A DNA stretch of 64,000 nucleotides from Oscheius dolichura. Lineage: Eukaryota; Nematoda; Chromadorea; Rhabditida; Rhabditidae. The translations under genes and the position numbers were made by a program. How positions within the stretch are numbered: position 1 is the first letter of the stretch; every line of letters starts with the position of its first letter. Below, piece after piece: positions 1-10,597 of the stretch. Under the pieces are notes generated by a model, which worked only from the letters and a program-made list of their open reading frames with translations, ran no database searches and had not been told where the DNA came from. Location of the stretch: the NCBI GenBank assembly GCA_932521035.1, contig OW051496.1, positions 3,844,001-3,908,000 of the forward strand, read 5' to 3'.

Positions 1-480
1 CGCCTCGCCGATTGACTCCCTCTGGTTGAAGATGCTCAACACTGGATTCTAAAAAGACTACAATAAACTGGGCTAAAACAACAAATTGAGTAGATGGGAA
101 CATTATTATTGATGGAATAAAGCTTGACGAGGGTGAAGTATGTGTTTAAAAAATAGATTATGTTGTTGTCCTCATTTTTTTACATATATTCAATACAAAA
201 ACATATGGAAAAGATAAGAAACTCGTCTAGTTTTCACCACCGCGAGATATTGTATGTAATCGTCTCGATGTTTACAAGCCGTTGAATAACGGGCGTGCTC
301 AAAAAATCAAATATACAGAAATGTATGAAGCCTCCAGTCAATTTTCTAAACTTCGTTATCTCATGATTGTGCCGTTTCATTTTATTTTCGTTCTATTGCA
401 AACAACTAATCACATCAAGCGAAGCATTTTGATACTAAATTCGATAAGCAACTCATCAAAAAACGAGATTTCACCTCTAG
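1..480. other. No gene recognised
   Basis: I see no convincing exon here. The sequence is AT-rich, and the reading frames are short and open on both strands. It borders the inverted repeat that starts at 481. Confidence 0.4.
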
Positions 481-603
481 ATCGACAGAGAACCAGAATT
501 AAGCCCTGTTTGTATAGCCAGCCGGGCCTCTGCCAACACGAATCGGGGGCGTCGGCCGGCCAAGGCGCCCCTTCCACAAGGGCGTCTTCCATAAAAACTG
601 GGC
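481..603 (-). repeat. 123-bp inverted repeat, left copy
   Basis: The reverse complement of this segment is identical by eye to 5101-5223. It is GC-rich (runs such as GGCCGGCC and GGGGGCGTC) and stands out from its AT-rich surroundings. It happens to be open for translation, but the frame is a by-product of base composition. A third, diverged relative of part of it occurs around 5236-5300. No target-site duplication was visible at its edges. Confidence 0.85.
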
Positions 604-759
604 TCTTCTTCTCGAATTGACCTTTCGCCAGTGACCATTTTTATTGAACGTTATCGCCGCTGCCGCTACTTTTCTCATCGAATTTCTCACCCGGCTGTCA
701 ATTCTTCCCACTTTTCTCGTCCCTTTTTCTTATCTCTTACTTATTTTATTAGCTAAATA

Positions 760-912
760 ATGGATTTGAACGATAAATTAGCTATGTATGAAGCCCTGGC
801 GATAGCAGAAGAAAAACAAGCGGAAATTGACAAATTAACTAGGGAAAATAACGAATTGACCGAGAAATTGAAGGAATTGGGACAAAAACCTGTCGTTTAT
901 TTTGTGAAATAA
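760..912 (+). CDS. 50-aa coiled-coil micro-ORF
   Basis: This is an ATG-to-TAA frame of 50 codons. A TTATTAG acceptor-like site lies about 8 bases upstream of the ATG, as expected for a nematode trans-spliced or internal first exon. The peptide is charged and heptad-like (EALAIAEEKQ, DKLTRENNELTEKLKEL), so it should form a short coiled coil, and it ends VVYFVK. It resembles the coiled-coil N-terminus of the kelch gene at 3183 in composition only. It could be a genuine micro-protein, or a remnant first exon of a coiled-coil gene whose other exons are gone. I do not recognise a family. Confidence 0.4.
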   Translation: MDLNDKLAMYEALAIAEEKQAEIDKLTRENNELTEKLKELGQKPVVYFVK

Positions 913-1185
913 AGTTCCTTGATGGCGTGCTCTTCAGAGAGATCTGCATCCATCTCCATTCGTTTCTAACAAAAGCCCCATAAATCTTGAAGTTAGAACT
1001 TTTAACAGCAAGCTTTCATAGAACTTGATGCCAAGCCAATAAAGCCAAATCGGGCACTTTTAGTTCCCGACCTTCCCTTGTCAGAACTCTTATCTTACCA
1101 GTTACGGATTAGTAAGGCTTTGGGATGCCTTGGTTAAAATCTACCACAACAATTGGAGTTGAAAATGGGCTATTGGCGTTAGAAC
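913..1185. other. Intergenic, nothing recognised
   Basis: No exon, RNA gene or repeat could be supported between the micro-ORF and the hAT element. Confidence 0.3.
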
Positions 1186-1192
1186 AGATTAG

Positions 1193-2147
1193 CGCCGACA
1201 CGACACGACAGGAGATTTTGCCTCCCCCTCGTTTAGCCTGTCGTGTCCCTGTCGTGTCGGAGTATTGGGTATACTTCCTTCCCAAAATCGTGTATTTTAA
1301 AGCAAATTTCATTTATGGTAAAGTGAACAGAGCTCAAAAACATTAAGATAAGAAAAACAATATAACAGATATAACAAAAAATCACTCTAACTGTGATAAC
1401 AACTTTGCCATTACAAATTTCTCAAGATTAGGATCGGCTAATCGGTTTCTTTCTTTACTGATCATGTACCCAACTGAACTGAAAACCCGTTCGCACGATG
1501 CTTCACTGGCACTACTGGCGATGAGCTGCACGGCGTATTCATAAAGTCCTGGAGTTTTCATTTTCATTGTTGGCTAGAATTCCTCGATGGAAAGTTGTAG
1601 AACTGTACAATATTATTTGAGTTACAAAAATATCTTACTGTTTGGCTCTGCTAAATATATTTTGATTTCATCAGCACTTTCGTCATCACTTATTTCTTCA
1701 TAGAAGCATTTTTTAGCCGGTGGCGGGAGCAGGGCTCTAGTTTTGAACAATTGCGATGAAAAGAATTGCTCCAAGTTTAAGAAAATCTTACATCCACTCA
1801 TTAGGTTTCCTGTTTTTTTAACATTAGCAGCTCCTCTTCAGTCAATTTGCATTTTTTTGATAATGTCTTTTGAGACACCGATAACTGCCCCAGCATCCTT
1901 CACAGCTTCAAATATCTATACTAATGTAAGTATAGTAATGACGGCGAGCCTTTTGCAATAACAATGTGTAGCAAAAGATGAAAAGAGAAAAAAAACGATT
2001 CACCGCAAGCAAAATAACTAAATGAAATTGTTACACAAGAAGAAGGCTTCGCCGCGTCAGAAAACATTTCGTGCGTGTTTCGTAATAAAGCGCGCTAACT
2101 GGGGTTTTCCACGACACGACACGACTGTCGTGTCGGCGCACAACCCT
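1193..2147 (-). mobile_element. Degenerate hAT-family DNA transposon
   Basis: The two ends share an inverted motif (GCCGACACGACACGAC on the left; its complement near 2122-2140). On the minus strand the right end reads AGGGTTGTGCGCCGACACG, a hAT-like terminus. The 7-bp word AGATTAG flanks both sides (1186-1192 and 2148-2154); hAT elements normally make 8-bp duplications. Inside, a minus-strand segment (1382-1567) encodes a recognisable C-terminal dimerisation motif, SSASEASCERVFSSVGYMIS followed by KERNRLADPNLEKF. The rest of the transposase is missing or broken, so this is an inactive remnant. Further internal copies of the GTCGTGTC motif occur near 1241-1260. Confidence 0.65.
1382..1567 (-). 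pseudogene. hAT transposase C-terminal dimerisation remnant
   Basis: The 61-residue minus-strand frame carries the hallmark ERVFSS...KERNRL stretch of the hAT dimerisation domain, followed by LEKFVMAKLL. hAT transposases are normally about 600-700 residues with an N-terminal zinc finger and an RNase H-like catalytic core. Neither is visible upstream in any frame. It is a fragment inside the inverted-repeat element at 1193-2147. Confidence 0.7.
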
Positions 2148-2154
2148 AGATTAG

Positions 2155-3182
2155 AGGGCATAAAACTGCCGGAAAAATAAGAAAACATAAAGAAAACCAC
2201 ATTCTTTGCTTTTGCCCGCATTTGCTCTACGGCGGCGAGCTGTGGGCAGCGCGTTACATATAGTATGTCAAGAAAAAAGACGACATTCAAGATCTAACTG
2301 GCCGAGAACAAATTTGAGTGATGGAGCGAACTGACAGATAATCTTTGAGCGGCCAAGAAGAAAAAAAGGCCAGTAAGTTCGGCTCGCGGCTAAATCGTTA
2401 GACCTTGAATGTCGTCTTTTTTCTTGACAGACTATAGCTACTTATTTCATCTATTTTTGCTCCTATTTTCATTTTTACAACGATTTTTATTGATATATTT
2501 ATAAAAATATCACAATGGAGGAGAAACAGTGGATTGGGCATCGTTTCTTGAAAACGCAGCTCTTCTTTTCTTCTTTTACTCGATTCTGAAAGCAACCTTA
2601 CGAAATAATGATTTTTGACAAATAAACTGACCTGAAAAGTAGTCCACGTGATTCTTCTGATCAAAGACATGCTTGTCCTGAAAAAGAAATATTAGAAAAC
2701 ATTCACAGAAACAAAAATAGCAAAAATAATACAAGTCTTTTTCACAAAAAAAAATTTGCGCAGAGCTTCGTCTCTATTTGGGGTAATTCCACATGGAAAA
2801 GCGCAACAGAAGCCATAAAATAGGCATATAATAATAAATATATAATTCTTGAATCTAAAAACAATGTATTAGTATTATAATTAGAAATAGTAGAAAACAA
2901 ATTAAAAATGACAAAACAACAAGAGAAAGCAATATAACAAACAATGAAAATGAATTAATGACCAAATTCGAGAGCGACTTGCAATATGCAAATTAGGCTC
3001 ATTTTTCCTCAATTTTCTTTCTGGAATCGTTATAAAATATTGCTAACATGCTTCTGTATGTGTTAGAAACAAGTAGAAGCAAAAGCAATATGGAAATCAG
3101 AAGAAATACATCAAATTCTTCCCTTGTTCAAATCGACTTTTCCCATTTCTCAACCTTTCCATAAACTATTTCAGCTACTCTA
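2155..3182. other. Intergenic, no gene supported
   Basis: This stretch is AT-rich, with short frames on both strands and none with recognisable protein character. The word GACCTTGAATGTCGTCTTTTTTCTTGACA (read in two parts: 2401-2415 and 2416-2430) has a reverse-complement match near 2266-2293, so a small inverted repeat spans about 2266-2430. Confidence 0.3.
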
Positions 3183-4887
3183 ATGGCAACTAATCCTTCT
3201 GAAGCGAATATCCACCCGCTGATTGTGGACCTAATCGGAAGAATAGGCAGGCTGGAGGCGGAAAATAGAGAATTGAAGGGGAAAATGGAGCAGAACTCGG
3301 GTAGAAACGGAATGTTGGGGGGTGATAATGAGCTGTATTTTTAGAGGGGAATGGTCCGAATTGGACTGGAGCGATAGACAACCTAGAAAAGAAGTTGATG
3401 ACTTCTATGGAGAAGATTTCTTCTGACAGTAGGTCCTTTTCTTCTTTTTTATAGAAGAATATTTTAGTGGAGAAACTGACGCAAGACGTAGTCTTTCAAA
3501 AATATGAAATAGATACGTTAGAGATACAAAGAACGGAGATGAAGGAGGAGATGAAACGACTTCGACGGGAAACAGAAGATGGCTTGAGTTGCTTTTCAGG
3601 GAGATTGAAAGAAGTATCCGACAAGCAACAAGGGGGTGAGAAATCATTGAAACCTTTTAGAACTCGAGAGAAATTTCAGTTTCCGATGCTATAACGGCTT
3701 TACAAGAGGGCATCGCAGAGATTTCTCACAAAAGTCAGCCAGATCTAATACTTTTCAGTGTTACTAATGTTTAGTTGGGAGGATCGAAGGAAAACAAAGT
3801 GAAGATCATCTTACAATAATACAGAGACTCGTTCTTTTGGAAGAAAAAAGACAATTGATCCCAGGACAAGTGGATAAGGGAACGGTGAGGAATTGGGGAA
3901 TAGAATAATTAACATTCTTTTAGATTTTGGTCCTTGGAGGACGTGGCAATGAAATAGAAATGGTCATTTTGAAACAAGACGGATGGATCAAATTGGCATT
4001 GAAATTACCGAAAGAACTTCGCTATGGGGGTGCAGTCTATCTGGACGGAGAGATCTATGTATTCGGTGGTTCTTATATGGAGAAAGAATTATACAAATTG
4101 GATAACAAAACATTGAAATGGATACGATTGGCAGATATGAATGAGGGACGAGCGGGTATTTCAAATAGTAGTGTGGAATGGAATGGATCCATCTGGGTAT
4201 TTGGAGGACAAGGTTTAAAAAGTGTGGAACGATATGATCCGAAGGAGAACAAATGGATTAGAATGCCGTAAGTTGAACACTTTCCCAAATTTTTCTCTTC
4301 TGTTCGGTTTCCAACGGCCGCTTAGTCTCTCAAACGAGATGATACAACATCTGATACAAGGCTCAATCAGGGCTAATCAATATTTTAGGGACATGAAATA
4401 TTCTCGATATCATGCAGCTGCCGCAGTTCACAATGACAAATTCATCGTCTGTGGTGGATGGGGTCACCCAAATCATTTGAAAAGTGTGGAATGTTTCGAC
4501 CCGGAGAGTGGTGTCTGGACGGAGCTGAATGATATGCCAACACCTCTTTATTGTAATTCTCTCGTTTCTTATGGAAATAATCTCATTTTAATGGGAGGTA
4601 CTGGTGGAAAGACAACAGTCAATACTGTACTGGAAGTGAGTAATCTAGAAGGAAAAGGAACATGGAAAGAACTGGCGCCAATGAAACAACCTCGATGTTA
4701 CTGTTCTGCAGCAGTACTTGACAATGAGATTTTTGTAATTGGAGGATATAATGGCACAGACAAAACCGAAATATTTAATGGAAAAAGCTGGAGAGAGGGT
4801 CCCCAGCTTCCCAATGGGTGCCGTTATATGCCTTCAATTGTTGTTCCCCGCCATCTGGCTGATATCCTTTCTAATTCCACAGAGTAA
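3183..4887 (+). CDS. Coiled-coil plus kelch beta-propeller protein
   Basis: The ATG at 3183 lies about 10 bases after a TTTCAG, which fits a trans-splice acceptor. Five short introns are inferred (for example 3301-3344 and 3427-3466, then one before 3772, one before 3924 and one before 4390), and the phases agree. The N-terminal part (roughly residues 10-185) is charged and heptad-rich (LEAENRELKGKMEQ, EEMKRLRRETEDG). From ILVLGGRGNE onward the protein is built of kelch repeats with GG doublets and spaced Y/W residues: YVFGGS, WVFGGQ, IVCGGW, ILMGG, FVIGGY. The frame closes at 4887 with AATAAA soon after. No BTB or BACK domain is present, so it is unlikely to be a Cullin-3 adaptor of the usual type. 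It is probably a cytoplasmic interaction protein. A second kelch gene of the same type is at 34716. Confidence 0.8.
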
Positions 4888-5100
4888 TCCCCTACAAATA
4901 AATCTTCCCCTCCCTTTAAATTATTCCTATTCAAGAGGATTCATTTCAAAAATTGTTGAAAATGTGGTGTTTTGTGTTTTTTGATCCTTATCTAAAGCGT
5001 TGTCGCAATAATTTTTGTGTGGTTTGTACCGTGAAATTTATTTGTAACGGAATTTCAAGTCGACGATAAGAATTGTTATTATAGTAGCGTGACTAGATAT

Positions 5101-5223
5101 GCCCAGTTTTTATGGAAGACGCCCTTGTGGAAGGGGCGCCTTGGCCGGCCGACGCCCCCGATTCGTGTTGGCAGAGGCCCGGCTGGCTATACAAACAGGG
5201 CTTAATTCTGGTTCTCTGTCGAT
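5101..5223 (+). repeat. 123-bp inverted repeat, right copy
   Basis: This is an exact inverted match to 481-603. It is followed by a diverged partial copy at about 5236-5300 (GGCCGGCCGACGCCCCC again) and by another fragment near 5371-5415 (CCCGGCTGGCTATA), so the family is locally amplified. The two perfect copies bracket the kelch gene and the hAT remnant. Confidence 0.85.
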
Positions 5224-5672
5224 TTTTTTTGATCCTTATCCGGCGGCCGGCCGACGCCCCCGTTTTGTGTTGGCGGAGGCTCCGCGCTGGGGTCTACTCC
5301 GTTCCATTAGTTTGGTCGAGAGCCCCGGCTTTGACAAATCCCAGACCATTTTAACCATAGGCTGACCAAACCCGGCTGGCTATAGAAAAAGGGCTTAACT
5401 TTGGTAAAGTGCTGTCGATTCGTCACTGTTACGCGCCAGAGCTTAGCAAAAAATAAACCGCCAATACGCCAAGAAGCGCCATCGAATGACACTACTCTCG
5501 TCACGCTAGCTCAAAAAAAGTGGCTTAAAAAAATGAAATTTAAAAGCTCGCTTCCTCCTCACTGCCTCACTTTCAAAAAAATCTAATAGTGCAGTTCGGC
5601 GCAGCAAAAATTATCGGTTCGAATGAGCCTACTCTCAACTCTCCAACTCAAAAAAAGTTGCGGGTAACATAA

Positions 5673-5867
5673 CGCCTTTTATTTGAGCTCCGAAACTCAG
5701 TTGGGCTTGAACTTCGTCCCGAAGATGAGACAAGGCGCAGTCAAGTAGCAGCGGAAATGGCACAATTCCAAGATCACATAGATTCATGTGGAGGAGACGT
5801 GTCTGAGCAAGATATTTTGGATTACCTGGACCGGATGTCGGTTTTTGTTACAAGAAAACGAAGATAA
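5673..5867 (+). CDS. Possible last exon of an unknown gene
   Basis: The open frame runs from after a stop at 5670 to TAA at 5865 and has protein-like composition, including EDETRRSQVAAEMAQF, SCGGDVSEQDILDYLDR and a basic end VFVTRKRR. An acceptor-like AACTCAG sits at about 5694-5700. AATAAA motifs follow near 5937 and 5948. No upstream exon or start codon could be identified, so it may be the 3' end of a gene whose front was lost to the surrounding repeats. I do not recognise the family. Confidence 0.3.
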   Translation, partial: RLLFELRNSVGLELRPEDETRRSQVAAEMAQFQDHIDSCGGDVSEQDILDYLDRMSVFVTRKRR

Positions 5868-6041
5868 GCCGACGAAGAAGACAATTCCCTACCAGATAAT
5901 GCTAACTAGTAATATGCCATCATGTTATGAAAACAATAAAAATCAAATAAATCTATTTGTACTGTCGGATCAGAACGAGTATTAAAAACTTCTTATACAC
6001 AAGTAAAATGAAAAAGAACACATAATGATACCATAAAAGGT

Positions 6042-6181
6042 GCGAGACCATTCAGCCGGTTTCATAAACCAGGCGAGACCTTTCAGCCGATTCCATAAAG
6101 CGAGTGAGACCATTCAGCCGGTACCATAAAGGAAGCGAGACCTTTCAGCCGGGGTCGGTCTCACCGGCTGAAAGGTCTCGC
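6042..6181 (+). repeat. 31-bp tandem repeat ending in a hairpin
   Basis: About 3.7 direct units of 31 bp start GCGAGACC(A/T)TTCAGCCGG (6042, 6073, 6104, 6135). The last unit is followed by its own inverse: 6135-6152 pairs with 6164-6181, giving an 18-bp perfect stem with an 11-nt loop. Units alternate CATT and CTTT at one position. No spacers of variable sequence exist, so it is not a CRISPR array. Confidence 0.85.
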
Positions 6182-6300
6182 AGTCACGGGGATTAAGAAA
6201 TTTAATAATCCCTTTACCGTCGGACACTTTCCCATCGGACAGACAAACAAACACCATAGCACTTTAATAAGGGGTAGATATCATTCAGCCCCGCCGTGAA

Positions 6301-6465
6301 GTTGCAGCATTTGAGAGAGAAAGTAACATGACCTGGTATTTAGAAGAAGACGACCGCCGGATGCCAGAGACGAGAGAAGACTGACTGCCGGAGAAGCCAT
6401 TCCGGCTTGGCAGAATTCGACCAGTCGGCGCGTCACTTCTTGTCGACTTGACAAGATTCGGTAAA
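6301..6465 (+). repeat. 165-bp direct repeat, copy 1
   Basis: This matches 7400-7564 over the same length with about six or seven substitutions. The shared block includes AACATGACCTGGTATTTAG and TTGTCGACTTG. In the minus orientation both copies keep the same long open frame, but I do not recognise the peptide. Confidence 0.85.
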
Positions 6466-6658
6466 CTACCTTGAAAAGAGTAAACTCCATAATTTTGAAG
6501 TATCGGAAACGTTGCCGGCGCCAATTAAAGAGGTGGGCACTATCTTTGAGAGCGAAATCGTTTAAAGGAACTGTCAGGGACTGGGGCGGATTACTGCAGT
6601 TGAGGTATATAGACACATACGTACAGGCGTACAGGGGAATGTAGCTTTTTTATGAAAA

Positions 6659-6943
6659 ATGGAAAGCACCATCGGGATCAGCGTCAAAAATCACATCGAA
6701 AGAGCTATATCCCTCACGGAATCAGGCAACTTCGTGAACGAAACTCCCAGTCCCTCCATAACTGAAACGAAAGTTGAGAAGTGTACCCAAAACAACGTAC
6801 TGCTTGATGTCCGTGTCTCTTCCTCGCGCCTTCTCCCTCCGCCGCTTCCTAGCCAAAGAGAACTGTGTTGTCTATGGCCTTTCAATTGTCTTCTCATTTT
6901 GTCTTCATATTTGTTTCAGTCGCTGAAACCAAAACATAGTTAG
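6659..6943 (+). CDS. Weak 94-aa open frame
   Basis: An ATG-initiated frame lies between the two 165-bp repeats. Its N-terminal two-thirds is polar (NHIERAISLTESGNF, SPSITETKVEKC) and its end is hydrophobic. The opposite strand is open over much of the same stretch. There is no family resemblance and no clear splice context, so it may be spurious. Confidence 0.2.
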   Translation: MESTIGISVKNHIERAISLTESGNFVNETPSPSITETKVEKCTQNNVLLDVRVSSSRLLPPPLPSQRELCCLWPFNCLLILSSYLFQSLKPKHS

Positions 6944-7399
6944 ACCAATTCTAAACGGACCCGCTGTTCTCTGTTCCTTTTGAGTCTCTCCTCCTCCACG
7001 TCTCCTCCATTCCAGTCTTCCACAGCAGTCCAGCCACAGCCATCAGACGTCAGCTTCCCTGAAAATAAAAGAAACAACAGCAAAAGCTACAAAGAAAAGT
7101 GGTAAATTTCGCTGATTTTCAAATTTTTGTCCAAAAAATCCTTCTGGGGAATGGAGTACTTCCAGTTTCCCTTCACGACACCGGGGTCCCTCTGTGCTGT
7201 TCCAAACACCGCTGTGGGCACAAGAGGAGACCCCATTGTCAGAAAACCTGGCCAGGACACCTTCTCGGACCCGGAGGTCGGAGATGAGGCTGCGGGAGAG
7301 GCGGATTCCCTCCCAGCTGTCCCATTGGCCGTCTCCATTTCCCCAAATTTTGAGCAAAAGTCAACCCTCGTCACGGCGAGGATTTCGGTTGATTGAAAA

Positions 7400-7564
7400 G
7401 TTGCAACATTTGAGAGAAAAAGTAACATGACCTGGTATTTAGAAGAAGACGACCGCCGGATGCCAGAGACGAGAGAAGACTGACTGCCGGAGAAGCCATT
7501 CCGGCTTGACAGAATTCGACCAGTCGGCAGGTCACTTCTTGTCGACTTGGCAAGATTCGGTAAA
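7400..7564 (+). repeat. 165-bp direct repeat, copy 2
   Basis: This is the second copy of the 6301-6465 repeat, at roughly 96% identity by eye. The 0.93 kb between the copies has mixed composition and contains only weak frames. The copies could be terminal repeats of a short non-autonomous element, but no TG...CA ends or target duplication are visible. Confidence 0.85.
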
Positions 7565-8162
7565 ATGCAGCGAATTTCGCTTTTCTTTTTGGCAACGAGT
7601 AAAAATACCTTAAAAGAGAAGAAAATTCAACAAACTACAGAATTTATAGTGGTCAAAGCGTTTCTGGAGCAGTGATGGGGATGCCGTCTCGCCTGGAAAA
7701 GTCATATCATTGACCTGTCTCTTCCTGTCTAGTGATCTATAATTTTCTCATTCATCAGGATCTGGATCGAGGATATTACTTCGAGTTTACAAGCTGTTTT
7801 TATGCGTGTCTATTGGCTACTGTATCGCTTTCCCGATTCGCCTCAACCGACAGCTCCCTACATTTCATTTCCATCCCTAGTAATCCCTCTTCTGTGAAAT
7901 TATTCAGCCTGCGTGCCCACATTTTTCCCGTTTACGGGTCAGTTGTTCTTGATATTTCTTCTTGATATCTTTCGCATTGGCTCCTTGACCCTGCCTCATG
8001 CCCTGACCATAAATGATCGTGTACAATACGCTTTATCGTCTCATGCATCGCTTCCTAACCTAGCCTATCGATTTTCCTCATTTATCCATGGCAATTCGTC
8101 CTCTAACTTGTTGCATTCCCACTTCTTATATACCGTTATTTCCACGTATCTTCATTTTTTAG
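7565..8162. other. Intergenic, upstream of coiled-coil array
   Basis: The stretch is T/C-rich with short frames only. It may hold an unrecognised 5' exon or promoter of the coiled-coil locus, since a TTTTTTAG acceptor follows at about 8151-8162. Confidence 0.25.
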
Positions 8163-10399
8163 GCAATACAGTGGATTCTGAGCTCGTTTTGAAGCTAATT
8201 CTCAAAGAAGAAGCGAGAATTAATGAAGTGGAGAAGAAATTGGAGACAGAACGAGCCGAGAATGAAGCCAAGATCCAGGACTTGAGCAAAGAAATAAGAA
8301 ATTTAACCGAAAGTTTGAAGAAAACGGAATTAGAACTTGAAGGTAACTCTATTCTATCTATTTTCATACCGTTTTAGAAGAGAAGAAAGCAGAGGAACAT
8401 CGTGATTCTTATTCTTCCACCTCGAATTCTGTACTTAGCCAGAAGTTGAAAGAGAAAGTTGTTAGACTAAATGAGACGATCCATAAACTGAGAACAAAAA
8501 ACGCTGACTTGGTTACCGAGTGCCAGTTAATCCGCTCGTCTAATTAAGGTAAAATTTCTCCAGAATTTTTTGTTATACGAAGTTTAGACCTTTCAACGAA
8601 TTTCGTCTCACTTCGTCAAACTATGGAGAAGGTCTCCGAGTCGAAATTGGCTGCCCAGAAGGAGCTGACCCAAGCCCGGGAAGAAATCAAGAAATTGGAG
8701 ACCGAAATGGCTGAAAAAAGATGGTATTATCCAGGAATTGACAAAAGAAGAGATGGAAATGACTGAAAATATGGAAAAGATCAAGATGGAGAACACAAGT
8801 GAGAGATAATTTTAATTTCTTATTGCAACCCATTTCAGAGTTGGAAAGAAAGCTGGCACTCCAGGAATATACTCAGTCGAACGTTACTTCTTCGAACAAT
8901 GCCCTCCAAAAGGAGTTGGCTCAGGCTCGGGATGAAATGAAGAAGATGGAGATCGACGTAGGGGCCACGATCAAGAAAATTGACAGAGGAAAAGGAGACA
9001 TTGAATAACGGTAGGAGAGGGTCGATTAGTTCATATAAAGATCCTATTTAGAGCTCTCCAAAGCTATGTCTCTCCTGGAACAGGCGGTAACCAAGCTCGA
9101 AACGAACCCAGTTGAACCTGACTCTAAGAAAATCGAAGCAGAAAAGGACACGACCATTCTGACATTAGCAAAGGAGAAGATGGAGTTGGCCAGGAGTTCG
9201 GAAACGGCCGAAAGAAGTTTAAAGCTGGCCGGAGAAAATCAGAAAGGTACGGGACTCCTTCGACTAGATTATTAGCTATTTCTAGAACTAAAACAAAACC
9301 TGTATCACCGAGAATTGGATGTGACGAAGCTGACCACTTCGAATAACGCCGCCAAAAAGGAGCTGGCCCTCGCTCAGAAAAAAATCAAGGAATTTGAGAT
9401 CGATCTCGCTGCCGCGTTTCAGAAATTGTCCGAAGGAAAGGAGACAATAAACAACGAGACCCGGGATGAATTCAAGAAAATGAAGGCTAAAAAAGAGGCC
9501 ACCATCCAGACATTGATCAAGAGAAATATCGATTTGACCAAGAGTTTAGAAAAGGCCGAAACATGTTTAAAAAGAGTCGAAAGTGGTGAAAGAGGTGAGT
9601 GATCGATTCGACTGACTTATTAGCCAATTCTAGATCTAAACCTAAACCTGTTCCGCAAAGAAATAGAGATGCTCACCAATTTATACGATGCCGTCAAACA
9701 GGAACTGGCCCTTTCCCGGACAAAAATCAAGGAACTGACGGCAGAAAATAGGAAAAAAGAAGCGACGAGCGAGGATTTGAGCGAAGAACAGAAGAAATTG
9801 GCGGATTTTTGAAGAAATAAGACTGGAAAATACAGGCGAGGAGAACCTTTTTTATTGATAACAGCTCCGTTTTAGAAACACTAAAGAATCAATCCCAGCA
9901 GCGATCTGCTCTGAAGACGGCCGAAATGGAGCTGGCCGATGCTCGGAAGAAAATCAATTAATTGGAGGATAAAAACACGGCTACTGTTCAGAAAATGACA
10001 CGGGAGAAGAAAGAATTGATCGAAATAGTGGATGCCCTCTCAAGTGAAAGGAAGGGTCAGCGGTTTCTTTCTTCTTATGAATAAATATCCCATTTAGAAT
10101 TCCAAGACCGCGTTGAAAAGAAGGTGACCGAAGCAGAAAAGGCCGAAAGAGAAGCGAAAATCAATAATTTCATGAACATCTATATGAATCAGTATTCGAA
10201 GGTTAAATTGGGAAAGAATGGCAAGACATTTCCCCTAATCGAAGAAAAAAGACCAATCATTACAGAGAAGCCTCTAGTAGAACAGGTCCGAGAAATGGCA
10301 GAGAAAGCGATCCAGAAAGAAGAACTTGAAGTGGAAATGCTTCGCTGGGGGACCACCATGTATTCAAGACTTTCTCAGAGCAACTGGGGTCTGGGATAG
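8163..10399 (+). pseudogene. Decaying array of coiled-coil exons
   Basis: At least seven exons encode heptad-rich helices and several are paralogous. The signature K-(K/Q)-ELA-A-KKIKE recurs in LAAQKELTQAREEIKKLE (about 8648), ALQKELAQARDEMKKME (8905), AAKKELALAQKKIKEFE (9345) and AVKQELALSRTKIKEL (9690), with a weaker copy near 9910. The frame is broken repeatedly: a TAA closing the exon near 8545, a one-base shift in the A-run near 8715, another near 8985, a shift in the T-run near 9808, and an in-frame TAA near 9958. The last exon (about 10100-10399) is intact, ends NWGLG, and is followed by AATAAA near 10485. The family is a myosin-tail-like long coiled coil with no identifiable head. The breaks imply a pseudogene, unless homopolymer sequencing errors explain them. 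Confidence 0.55.
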
Positions 10400-10597
10400 A
10401 ATGGATCTCCACCCTTACACAATTATGACCACTATTGATACTGTACCTGGAAGTGAACATTCCTCTTGATCATTGTATGAGTCAATAAAACGTTGTGTAC
10501 CACGAAGTGTCCTAGTTTTTTTTCTCATTTGATTACAGTAGCCAGACTGCTTCCCAATCCCGATGCTGCCTTCCTTATACAGGTGTTTTCTTACTGA

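Noticed and set aside
5099-5365. Plus-strand frames inside the 123-bp repeat
   Set aside because: They exist because the repeat is GC-rich and stop-poor; the mirrored copy at 410-592 shows the same frame on the other strand.
6042-6181. CRISPR-like array
   Set aside because: Units are directly adjacent with no variable spacers, and the genome is eukaryotic.
7087-7428. 113-residue minus-strand frame
   Set aside because: Both strands are open over the same stretch and neither resembles a known family; it also enters the 165-bp repeat.
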